From positions 3,701,716 to 3,765,715 of the forward strand of contig JASKMD010000025.1 of the NCBI GenBank assembly GCA_030144725.1: a stretch of 64,000 bases of DNA. The letters run 5' to 3'. Positions within the stretch are counted from its first letter, which is position 1. Each line of letters starts with the position of its first letter. This DNA comes from Haematococcus lacustris. Its lineage: Eukaryota > Chlorophyta > Chlorophyceae > Chlamydomonadales > Haematococcaceae. Both the position numbers and the translations under genes were made by a program. The notes beneath the pieces were generated by a model. It ran no database searches. It saw only the letters and a list, made by a program, of their open reading frames with translations, and had not been told where the DNA came from. Shown here in pieces: positions 41,101 through 49,599 of this stretch.

Positions 41101-41414
41101 GGCTGATTGAGCATGGTCAACATGCAAACCATGGCCTATATTTATCTTCAATATGCATGCTGCATGCTCATCTCAAAGCTTACATACGATGGTGCATCAC
41201 TGGCATAGCTTCCAGCCTTGTGCAACTGCTTGGCCTGCCTTGTCACGCTCCATCTATATATCATCTACAGTTCAATCGTGTGCATAGTACTATGACCTGA
41301 CCTGACCTGATCTGACCTGATCTGATCTGATCTGTGTGCAGGCGCCGGTGGATGGGCGCACGAGTGAGACTATTGATGTACCGTGATCTTGGGCAAATGT
41401 GCTATGCTGAATGA
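38136..41414 (+). CDS. GNAT-family N-acetyltransferase
   Basis: Six exons: 38136-38372, 38543-38608, 38917-39711, 40393-40483, 40854-41019, 41342-41414; 1428 nt, 475 residues; all phases close (an in-frame ATG at 38085 would add 17). N-terminus AWRIRPYQEKDFASLVHLQH; VLEGLRKKERSAHPDSFQIL; exon 3 is a long Ser/Pro/Ala-rich insert that ends GELQGTLE; then VTLMQDREVLRSLGPGAF, EYAYISSMAVAPAVRRRGLA (the acetyl-CoA-binding R/Q-x-x-G-x-A motif), QALLLAAQQQ, HVYDDNLPAVKLYLKHGFKQ, and MGARVRLLMYRDL. GNAT enzymes move acetyl from acetyl-CoA to an amine; an Arg/Ala-rich leader may be a transit peptide. The stop (41412-41414) lies inside the target duplication of Fanzor element F5, so the last residues could have been changed by that insertion. 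Confidence 0.85.
39864..40087 (+). mobile_element. Deleted Fanzor element dB1 (224 bp) in GNAT intron 3, 14-bp TSD
   Basis: Perfect direct repeats GCTGGAAGTCGGCC at 39850-39863 and 40088-40101. The left part includes ATCTTGGGCAAATGTGCTAT also found in the GNAT last exon, then GATATCAGCTCCCTTCGAG joined straight to GCGACCATGACCATGTG, the outer part of the subfamily B tail, ending GGGCCAAGGT. No coding sequence remains. Confidence 0.8.
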
Positions 41415-41450
41415 TGATATGCCCTGAAATGAGTGACATCGCCTCCTGTG

Positions 41451-41458
41451 TATAAGTA
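41451..41458 (+). promoter_or_regulatory. TATA-like box of the Fanzor element
   Basis: TATAAGTA preceded by GAGTGACATCGCCTCC; the same pair (GAGTGACATCGCCTCCGGG then TATAAATAGG) is in dB2 at about 27098-27125, minus strand. The conservation of both in two otherwise deleted copies supports an element promoter. Confidence 0.55.
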
Positions 41459-41499
41459 GGAGCTCAGCAGGTGTTAGTAGATATGAGCCTAGTGGCACA

Positions 41500-42090
41500 A
41501 TGCCTCCGAGGAAGCGGCCCAGTAGTGCGGATGAAGATGCCTCCGAGGAAGAGGCCCAGTAGTGCGCCCAGCCTGCAGGCTGGAAGCTTCCAGCAGGGCA
41601 GGTGGAACCCCGCCTGCTGCGCCCAGCCTGGAGCCAGCAGCGTGACCAGCCAGTGCGGGGCATGATGTGGTGCCCGGTAGTGGCCCCCAGCAAGCCCCCA
41701 CAGGCCCCACGCAGCAGCCAGGAAGCCTCACAGCCAGCAGCCTCAGAGCCTGGGCCCAGCACTCCCCTGCCAGCCAAGCGCAGCAAGCGCACCAAGGCTG
41801 AGCAGGCAGTTAAGCCCACCCAGCCCACCAAGGGCACAGGCAAGGCCCAGAGCAAGGCTGCCAAGGCAAAGCCAGCGCCACAGCCAGGCAGGTGGCTGGA
41901 CAGGGACTGCAATGCAGCGCTGAACATGCAGCGCATTGGGGAGAGCAGGTGGCGGCCACTGGAGCTGTGCTTCTGGCCAGAGCAAGGGAAGCTGCCAGCC
42001 AAGGGCAAGGAGTACCCTGGCCTGGGCTACAAGCGAGTGCGAGACAAGCCACCCAAGGCCCAGCAGCAGCAGCCTGCTGAGGCACAGTAG
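41500..42090 (+). pseudogene. Fanzor-like gene of F5: first exon fused to C-terminal exon
   Basis: From ATG 41500 the frame reads MPPRKRPSSADEDASEEEAQ and stops; the basic PPRKR followed by acidic residues would suit a nuclear localisation signal. It then passes by deletion into QQGRWNP... (other frame VEPRLLRPAWSQQRDQPVRG), GMMWCPVVAPSKP, PGRWLDRDCNAALNMQRIG, KEYPGLGYKRVRDKPPKAQQ and stop 42090. RuvC-I and II are gone. The RuvC-III exon itself is uninterrupted. Confidence 0.75.
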
Positions 42091-42389
42091 TGTGTGCCCG
42101 CCCTCTTGAGCTGTCATCAGCTTTCAATTAGTGCATGTTTTGTCATGCCAACTCTATGCATAGCCCTGTCATAGGGGTCAGGCAATGCTGTAGGTGGTAG
42201 GCGACCATGACCATGTGTATACCATGTGCAAGCCATGTGTATGCCATGTGTATGCCATGTGTATGCCATGTGTATGCCATGTGCATGGGAACTCCACACA
42301 GAAAAAACACCGTTTTGTAGTGGTCCACAAGGAGTGTTCGACTGCAATGAAGGCTCAAGGTTGAGAGCCAAGGTGCTGAATGATGAGGG

Positions 42390-42508
42390 CCCTGGATGAA
42401 GCTTTGTTAGTTGACTCAGCTGAAGGTGTTATGCCGCAGACAAAATTTGTCTTATCAAAAGCTTTAAGTTTAGGCTTGAGGCCAATTGTATTTATTAATA
42501 AAATTGAC
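42390..42508 (+). pseudogene. typA: Fragment of a bacterial-type typA/bipA translation GTPase gene
   Basis: The plus strand reads [20 protein letters not shown], then [16 protein letters not shown]. This is the GTPase G3-G4 region of TypA/BipA (…EGxMPQTxFVxxKAL…NKID; NKxD is the guanine-specificity motif). Codons are TTA, GTT, ATT, AAA and AAT-rich, unlike the GC-rich neighbours. About 40 codons only; the left end abuts F5's target duplication and the right end runs into a Fanzor relic at GACCGCCAGTGCGGGGCC. Most likely bacterial (for example endosymbiont) DNA inserted in the nucleus; organelle origin is less likely. Confidence 0.7.
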
Positions 42509-42720
42509 CGCCAGTGCGGGGCCTCACGTCAGGCTCCTGGGTGAACCAGAACACCCCTGCAGACCTTGACAGATAGGTGGACAGAGACTGCAGCTCAGAC
42601 TCAACCTGCAGCCGGCAAGAAAGACCCCATGGCGCCCAGTGGAGCTGTGCTGGTGGCCACACCAAGCAAGGGCACTGCCATGCAGTGTCGCACGCCTCTC
42701 TGACAAGGGCATAAACTGCC
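42509..42720 (+). pseudogene. Degraded Fanzor-like relic (subfamily C)
   Basis: CCAGTGCGGGGCCT matches the codons for PVRGL, and AGGTGGACAGAGACTGCAGCTC ... CGCCCAGTGGAGCTGTGCTGGTGGCCACACCAAGCAAGGGC matches RWLDRDCN...WRPLELCWWPHQ with frameshifts. Closer to the relic at 47390 than to F2-F7. Confidence 0.6.
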
Positions 42721-43277
42721 TTCCATGGCCGCCTGGCGCTCAGGAGGCATCGCCGTAGGAGGCATGACTGTTTGCATGGCAAGGGATGAAATTGATTACG
42801 AGAAGAGGCACTTGTCGTCCATGCCCTATTAAGCAATCATGTCAGGTGTGGTTCACGGCATGACAGGGTTTAACATTGTAACCCAAGAAATATAACGGGC
42901 ATTCTAAGAAACAAACATGTGTTGAAGGATCCATCCTAACGTCATGCATGTTTCCTTGTGCCAGTGAGCACTTGGGCTGCCCTACTGTGTGCAATGTACT
43001 TATGAAGCTGGACTGCACAACAACCTGTAGGTTGAGCACACAACCGGTATTTGCTTCATGTAACAACAGCCGGGATAAGGGGTTCAAGCAGAAGGACGCA
43101 GCTTGCAAGAGACGCAGCATGCGTTATGCAAGCATGTGCGACTTTGCGGTGATGAATGTCATCACTCGCATCGATGGCCTGTCCTTGCTGAGCTTCAGCA
43201 TTAGCAAGCATCGGTCATGACTTCATCTCAGTCTATAAAGCGTTGTTGACGTGCTTGTCTCTGCTACCGCAACCATT
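42721..43277. other. Spacer upstream of the DUF6816-like gene
   Basis: A block at about 42880-43010 (TAACGGGCATTCTAAGAAACAAACATG ... GCACTTGGGCTGCCC) resembles 47035-47140, so part of it is a dispersed repeat. Position implies the promoter of the next gene; no box is identified. Confidence 0.4.
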
Positions 43278-46200
43278 ATGCTGGAACGTACCAGCTCTGC
43301 TGCGCCGTCGAGGTGTCCAGCAACTACACACGTGGCGCCCCAGCCATGCAGCAGCCCGCACCAAGGACTTAGCCCCTGCTTGCGAACACGGCAAGCACGG
43401 CCAACTGGTGGTCAAGAGACTGCCCAGCGCTGCAGCAAGACAGCTTGTGTCAGCAACCCAGCCCCTACAACCCAACGGCCTTCCAGGCAGCGTCAAGCAG
43501 CACTGCCTGGGAAGCCGGGGCATGAGCTGCAGCATCCTTGGAGATTGCGCTTAGAGCAAATGCTACCTGAAAGCTTTGGTGGCCAGACTCAGCAGCTTTC
43601 AACCAGCCTGCCCAGACGCCAGCTGCCAGCTGCCGTCCTAGCCTGGGCTGCTGCTGCCCCAGCCTTGTCCATAGCCAGAACAGTCATCTGTGCTTTGGGT
43701 GCTGCCGCAAGCCAGCCAGCGCATGCCAGCATGCTGCCAGCACCTGCAGATCGCGCTTGGGAGGCTCTCGGAGGGGGCCCTGCCGACCTGACCTTTCCTG
43801 CCTCGTTCCTGGGGCAGTGGGAAGTCACCTCTGTTTTGGTCAAGGTGTGCTACCCCTGCCAGCTGTGCCAGCTCTGCACCTGCCAGCTGTGCCAGCGCCC
43901 CACCCGCTACACTGGGGCTGCTGACTGCACTGTCCCTGGACATTGCTCCTTGCTGTTTGTCAATCAAGAAGCTGCGAGACCGAGCACCCAAGGCCCAGGC
44001 CCAGCAGCCTGTAGCACAGTGATGGGTGCACAAGGCCATATCCAAGCTGTCACTTGCATAAGAGCATGTGTTTCATGCCAACGTCTATCGGCTCACCTTC
44101 AAGAGGGGGTGGGGGTAGGGAATCAGACATTGGCCCGGACTGCAAATGGCTCGGATTCAAGACAACGCAGCCCCTAGATTTGTAGGGGAGACATGTGCTG
44201 TTCGCCAATGCAGCCCGCCGTTAGTGTTGTATGGCGCCTTTGCCCACAGCTACATCTGTCCAGCTCTGCGCCTGGATATGGTCTGCTGCTCACACAACTG
44301 AGCCCAGAACTGCCCCAGCATCATCCCCTTAGCTTTAAACCAAGGCTGAGAACTCCCGCCCTGACCCACAGCTCCAGCCTCCCCTCCCCCTGCTGCTGCC
44401 GCCCTCCCAGGTGGACACCCCCTTAGGGCCTGACATGGTGCCCGATCAGGCTGTGGTGGAGCGGGCTCGCAGGGAAGACCTGCAGCGCCCCGTGATGTAC
44501 AAGGTGGTTTCCTGCACCTCATATCCAGCCTCAGTCCACATGGCCCAAGGCCCAAGGCCCACTGCCTGTACCTGCAGCAGCAGCGGTTGCAGCAGCAGCA
44601 CAACAGCGCTGAGCAGTCTCGGCAGTGTTGCAGCAATGCGTAGCGAGAGCTGGGAGGGTCAACACAGTGATTCTTGTGTCAACCTTTAGGCGGCATCCCT
44701 ACACACTTCATGCCTGCCTGACACGCCCTGTGCCTTGCTGCTTTCCTGCCATCTTCTCGCTTCACAGCTCGCTTGCTTGCTTGCCCTCCTGCCCACCTGC
44801 CCACTGGCCTGCCACTCATTGACAGCCTGCCTGGCCACCTTCCACCCTCCAAGGTCGCCTTCCGTACCAACAGCCAAGGCGAGGTGGTGTACGACCGCGC
44901 CTTCAACACCGCAGCCATGCTGTCTTCCTACTACGATCGCAGCCCAGCAGACTTCCTCCAACGCATCCGGTGGAACCCCGACGACCCCAATGTGCTGCAG
45001 CTGAGCATGCCAGAGTGGGTGCAGCAGGGGCTGTGAGCCATACTAACAAGGGGTGTGTTGGGGCCGAGCTATCACAGATGTGCATAGCTTGGCCTGTCCT
45101 GTCCAGTCCAGCAGCAGCATTGCTGCCGCGCCTCAGCTGCCAACACACTATGTACCTCACACATTGAGTATAGTCAAACTTGCCTAGCTACACCCACCAC
45201 CTCAGCACCCCTCACCCCAGCACCTCAGCACCCTGCTGCTGATACACCCCACTGGTGCCAATACTTGCCAATACTGCAGCACACCGCTGCCAATACTTCC
45301 CAACACACACACACACCACCTCAGCACCCCTCATGTGACACCCATGTCTCAGCCATCGCCACTCGCCATTCAGGTGCACAACTGTTGCAACGCAGTGGCT
45401 TGGCAGTGCGCACAAGAGTGACACGGAGGCTGGAGGACAACCCCAGTCCTGACCGCATCGAAACCAGCGAGTACCTGGAGCAGGTAAGGTCCCCTTGGAA
45501 TCCCTCCCTTCCTGGATAACCCCTCCTTCTTGTTCCTGCTCCTCCTTTTGTGTGTCTGTACCATTTGCCTGAGCTCTGACACCACTCAGTGTCACATATG
45601 ACAGTTTCTTGCCAGAGCTTGCCGTCAGCCTATTTACTAGCCGCTGTGGCAACGCAGGTGTTTGAAGACGCGGAAATGGCGGAGAGCCAAGCCAGAGCGT
45701 CGCCCTCTGGCACGCGCTTGAAAGCGTCTCAAGTGCGTGCTAGAATGCGCACACATGCTCCATTCCAGTCATACGCGCTGTCTGCTAGACACTGCGCTGT
45801 CGTGCCCTACCGTCGCAGTGCTTTACGAAGTACAAATACCGGTCCGAGGCGTCAACTGCTCCCGGGCAGCCCGCCATCGTGGCCACTCAGGTGCCTGCGG
45901 CTGCTTTGTTCGCATGCACATCGCACCAGCTGGCCAGCTTCGTGAAGCGCGCCACTTAGACAGGTCTGCGCTGAGCCGGGTAAGCGGCAAGTGCGCCGGG
46001 CGTGCTGGAGCTGATCCCGTGGCCTCCTCGCAGGTTGTATCGGACTTTCTCACTCCCAATGGCAGCAATGATGCGCAAGTGCTGCAAGCCATGAACAAGG
46101 TGAGTAGTCAAGCATGCTCTTGTCTCCACAGCCGCGTAGCACACGCGTATAGCCCCATCTAAGATGAGAGCGCGGAGAGCACGTCGTACTCAATGGTTGA

Positions 46201-46441
46201 GGATAGGGCCTGGGTAACGAAAGTTCGATGCCGACAGCTACAAGTCCGCCAGTCAGTCCTTTCTCCCATCCTCCCTCAGCTCCACAACCCTAACTGTGCT
46301 CCCCAGCTCCTGACCTCGCTCACTGCCTCCCCACACCCCAGTCTGGCCGTTCCCTGTGCCCCGCAGCCCGTGGTGATGTACACCTACAAGATGGCATTCC
46401 GGAGGGTGGAGCCCCAGCTGATGGCGTCCCTAGTCCCCTGA
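43278..46441 (+). CDS. Probable thylakoid-lumen protein, DUF6816-like
   Basis: Eight exons: 43278-43844, 44411-44503, 44854-45032, 45396-45483, 45658-45732, 45819-45890, 46034-46099, 46367-46441; 1215 nt, 404 residues; all GT-AG and in phase. The first ~150 residues are an Arg/Ser/Pro-rich transit peptide followed by a twin-Arg hydrophobic stretch (LPRRQLPAAVLAWAAAAPAL) and an A-x-A-like site (PAHAS), as in lumen-targeted proteins. The mature part has FLGQWEVTSVLVK, PLGPDMVPDQAVVERARRED, RIRWNPDDPNVLQLSMP, RIETSEYLEQ, CFTKYKYRSE, VVSDFLTP and PVVMYTYKMAFRRVEP, the conserved order of a plant/cyanobacterial family I know as DUF6816. Its biochemical role is unknown. The exon 3 to 4 junction (phase 2) is the least certain. 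Confidence 0.8.
43960..44180 (+). pseudogene. Fanzor subfamily C 3' end in intron 1 of the DUF6816-like gene
   Basis: AAGAAGCTGCGAGACCGAGC ... CAGCAGCCTGTAGCACAG matches the protein C-terminus KKLRD...AQQPVAQ, followed by a tail shared with 47560-47710, including hairpin GCATG-TGTTT-CATGC and GGGGGTGGGGG. It shows the tail hairpin is kept in a diverged subfamily. Confidence 0.6.
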
Positions 46442-46501
46442 TCTGCTTTCACCCCTGGGCAAGTGCTGACGTACACCCATGGGCAGGAAGGGTGAGCCTG
46501 T

Positions 46502-46992
46502 ACAAGCAAGGCTGCCAAAGCCAAACCCACAGCGCCACAGCCAGGCAGGTGGGTAGATAGGGACTTCGATGCAGCGCTCCACATGCAGCGCACTGGGGAG
46601 AGCAGGTGGCGCCCGCTGGAGCTGTGCTGATGGCCACACCAGCCAGCTCTGCCAGCCAAGGGCAAGGAGTACCCTTGAGCTGGGGTACGAGCGGCTGCGA
46701 GACAAGCCACTCAAAGCCCAGCAGCAGCAGCAGCCTGCTGTGGCACAACAGTGTGTGCCCCCCTTCGTTGAGCTGTCATCAGCTTTTAATCAGCGCATGT
46801 TTGTCATGCCAACTCTACACCATAGACCTCTCGGTCAGGGAATACTGTAGGTGGTAGTCACTGATGCATCATGTCCATGTGCATAGGATCTACTCACAGC
46901 CCATTGACACCATTTGGGTAGTCCCGCTATTGCTCCCTAGTGGTCCCTAGTGGTACGGCTCAAATGGAGGCCCTAGTGAGGGACAAGGGGGC
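46502..46992 (+). pseudogene. Fanzor remnant F6 (C-terminus and 3' tail, subfamily A)
   Basis: Starts within the K/A/P linker (SKAAKAKPTAPQPGR), then WVDRDFDAALHMQRTGESRW with Asn-to-Asp change, TGA in place of Trp (46628-46630), and KGKEYP followed by a stop. The full tail with both hairpins (about 46770-46815) ends GAGGGACAAGGGGG. Lies 60 bp after the DUF6816-like stop codon, so it may serve as that gene's 3' UTR. Confidence 0.75.
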
Positions 46993-47389
46993 TATTACAC
47001 TGCACATGCCTGTCACTAAATCCTGTAATCTAAGGATTGTAACGGGCACTTTAAACAAACAAACATGTGCTGTGAAATACATGGTTACCTCCGGGTGGCC
47101 CTGTGTCAGTGGGCACTTGGGTTGCCCCATTCGTCAAGTTTGCTGTTACCATAGGTGCAATGGACTAAGAATTGTTAGCCTTTGGGCTGCCTGGTCGCTC
47201 TCTAGGGTGTCTCTGTGTCAGAGGGTCTTGTTGGTCATTGTGTTAACGTCATTACTCGTTGGTTATTGTTGGTGATTGTGTTAACGTCATTACTCGTCAT
47301 TACCCGCCATGTTCGGTGTAATCATCACCTTCAGCTTCATGTGGGGCCCCTGTGTCAACTACTACACCCCAGGGACCTTGGCAGACGGG
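46993..47389. other. Spacer with short duplicated motif
   Basis: GTGTTAACGTCATTACTCGT occurs twice (47240-47300). Otherwise only the dispersed block shared with 42880-43010. Confidence 0.4.
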
Positions 47390-47720
47390 GGTGACACGGA
47401 CTGCAACTCAGCCCGCCATTTCCGACGAGCAGGAGAGGCCCCATGGCGCCCACTGGAGCTGTGCTGGTGGCCACACCGAGCAAGGGCACCGGCCCTGGGC
47501 AAGGAGTACCCAGCAGTGGGCTTTAAGAAGCTGCGAGACTGAGCTCCCAAGGCAGCCTGTAGCACAGTGATGTGTGCACTAGGCACTGCCCACGCTGTTG
47601 ATTACATGAGAGCATGTGCTTCATGCCAATGTCTATCGCCCCACCTTCAGAAGGGGGTGGGGGCAGGGAGTAAGGATTTAGCCTTGGCTACAAAGCCGAG
47701 TTTCAGACAACGCAGCCTCT
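47390..47720 (+). pseudogene. Fanzor subfamily C relic with 3' tail
   Basis: DTDCNSARHFRRAGEAPWRP, LELCWWPHRARAPALGKEYP, AVGFKKLRD and stop 47540-47542; the RuvC-III Asp context is D-T-D-C-N. The tail has GCATG-TGCTT-CATGC (about 47611-47625) and GGGGGTGGGGG, as at 43960-44180. Confidence 0.65.
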
Positions 47721-48032
47721 AGTCGTAGAAGAGATACCTGGGTCCTCTGGTTGGCTCCTCTCACAGGGGGCCCCACACCTCCAGCACTGCCTAATGATGT
47801 TTTTTATAGGCCTTCCAGCTGATGCCCTTAGGGCTGTTTCTAGCCAAAGTGGCCAGCTGCTGCTTGTTGTGGCACTCCTGCCAGGTCTGAGTATGGCTTT
47901 TGGCAGCGCTGATGCCACTGTCATGGTAGTGTGAACTGCTGGCTGCACACACCCTCTCGCCGCGTGTTTATGGCCACTGTGATGTTGCTGCTGTCACCGC
48001 GATGCCCTGCCTGCCTGCCAAGGGCTTAGTGT

Positions 48033-48180
48033 CAGACCCTCCCAACCGTCTTGAAAAGGGTGTGTGTCCCGTACACTGGGTTCTCTTCTTGCTCAGGTTG
48101 CGAATAGGTGGCTGCGTGCTTATTCGATGACAGGGTTCTTGGGAAGACGGGCGTGTAGCAGAATAAGCGGTCATCGCAAG
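48033..48180. repeat. Inverted fragment of repeat CD
   Basis: TCAGACCCTCCCAACCGTCTTGAAAAGGGTGTGTGTCC is the complement of the end of repeat CD (compare 24590-24628). The rest to 48180 is unique. Confidence 0.6.
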
Positions 48181-48185
48181 CCGCA

Positions 48186-49327
48186 CGTGGTGGGTTGGGC
48201 ATGAAATGAGAGAGTAGTTGACTGTGTCATGCCTAACCTGGTGCCACCATGTCAGCCACCACATGTGTGCCTTGTGTGCATGGCTGCAGTTGGAGGAGGA
48301 CATGGCGGAGGTGTCCAAGAGCGCCATGGGCGTGCCAAGCAGCTGGTGGTGTTCTTTGACACTGCTAGGGTTGGCACCAGGGGAGGCTGGGGTGCTGATG
48401 CGGTGTTGCGGGCCTGCTGCAAGGTGGTGTGCAGGCCCAGGGGCACTGACCAGCTGCGGGGCAGGGTGGTGCTCGTGGATGAGCACCACACCACCCGGGT
48501 CAGCCTAGGAGTGAATGGCCAGCAGCCATGTGAAGAGGAGCTGGACCATGAGCAGCCCACCAGGCGTGCAGGCTGGAAGCCCCCAGCAGGGCAGGTGGAA
48601 CCCCGCCTGCTGCGCCCAGCCTGGAGCCAGCAGCACGACCAGCCTGTGTGGGGCCTGATGTGGTGCCCGGTAGTGGCCCCCCGCAAGCCCCCACAGGCCC
48701 CATGCAGCAGCCAGGCAGCCACACAGCCTGCAGCCTCAGAGCCTGGGCCCAGCACTCCCCCGCCAGCCAAGCGCAGCAAGCGCACCAAGGCTGAGCAGGC
48801 AATTTAGCCCACCCAGCCCACCATGGGCACAGGCAAGGCCCAGGGCAAGGCTGCCGAAGCCAAGCCAGCGCCATAGCCAGGCAGGTGGCTGGACAGGGAC
48901 TGCAATGCAGCGCTGAACATGCAGCGCATTGGGGAGAGCAGGTGGCGGCCACTGGAGCTGTGCTACTGGCCAGAGCAGGGAGCTCCGCCAGCCAAGGGCA
49001 AGGAGTACCCTGAGTATGGGTACAAGCGGCTGCGAGGCAAACCACCCAAAGCCCAGCGGCAGCAGCCTGCTGTGACACAGTAGTGTGTGGCCCCCTTTGT
49101 TGAGCTGTCATCAGCTTTTAATCAGCGCATGCTTGTCATGCCAACTCTACACTATAGCTCTCGCGGTCAGGCAATACTGTAGGATATAGGCACTCATGCT
49201 GCATGAGTCATGCACCATGTCCATGTGCACTGGGTTTACTCACAGCCCATCAGCACCATTTGAGTAGTCCTGCTATTGATCCCTAGTGATACGGCTCAAA
49301 TGGAGGCCCTAGTGAGGGACAAGGGGG
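48186..49327 (+). pseudogene. Fanzor-like pseudogene F7 (subfamily A, 5'-truncated)
   Basis: Begins within the intron before the RuvC-II exon (TGGTGGGTTGGGCATGAAATG), passes its acceptor (GGCTGCAG, about 48290) and has one base missing in the MAEVS-MER codons, then HGRAKQLVVFFDTARVGTRG, GRVVLVDEHHTTRVSLGVNG, GLMWCPVVAPRKPPQ, TAG at 48805-48807, TAG at 48873, and GRWLDRDCNAALNMQRIGES with KEYPEYGYKRLRG to stop 49081-49083. The tail with both hairpins ends GAGGGACAAGGGG at 49327. RuvC-I is absent. Confidence 0.8.
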
Positions 49328-49599
49328 CCGGTGGGGAGCGTGTGTGTTTGTGGGGACTGCTACCCAAACTGTATGCATGCGGGTGTGCAAAGGAGTGACG
49401 GCCTGTTTGCAGCTAGCGAGCTGAAGAAAGCTAGCGAGCTGCGTACAGCTTATCATCGCCCAGGCAGTGGAGCTAGGGTACTAGCTTTGCCACCACTTTC
49501 GCCAAGGCGCACTTTAAAGGGTGTTGCCGGCCAACAACTGGTGGCGTTTGGATGGGTGATCCACCATTCTAAACTGTCTTGGCCCGGGCCGGACGCCTC

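Larger units (their letters stand above)
41418..42374 (+). mobile_element. Fanzor element F5 (subfamily B, 957 bp) in the GNAT 3' UTR, 12-bp TSD
   Basis: GCTGAATGATGA at 41406-41417 and 42375-42386. Promoter-like block GAGTGACATCGCCTCC and TATAAGTA (41451-41458), ATG at 41500, then a large internal deletion joining the first exon to the RuvC-III exon. Its first base is three after the GNAT stop. Confidence 0.75.
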
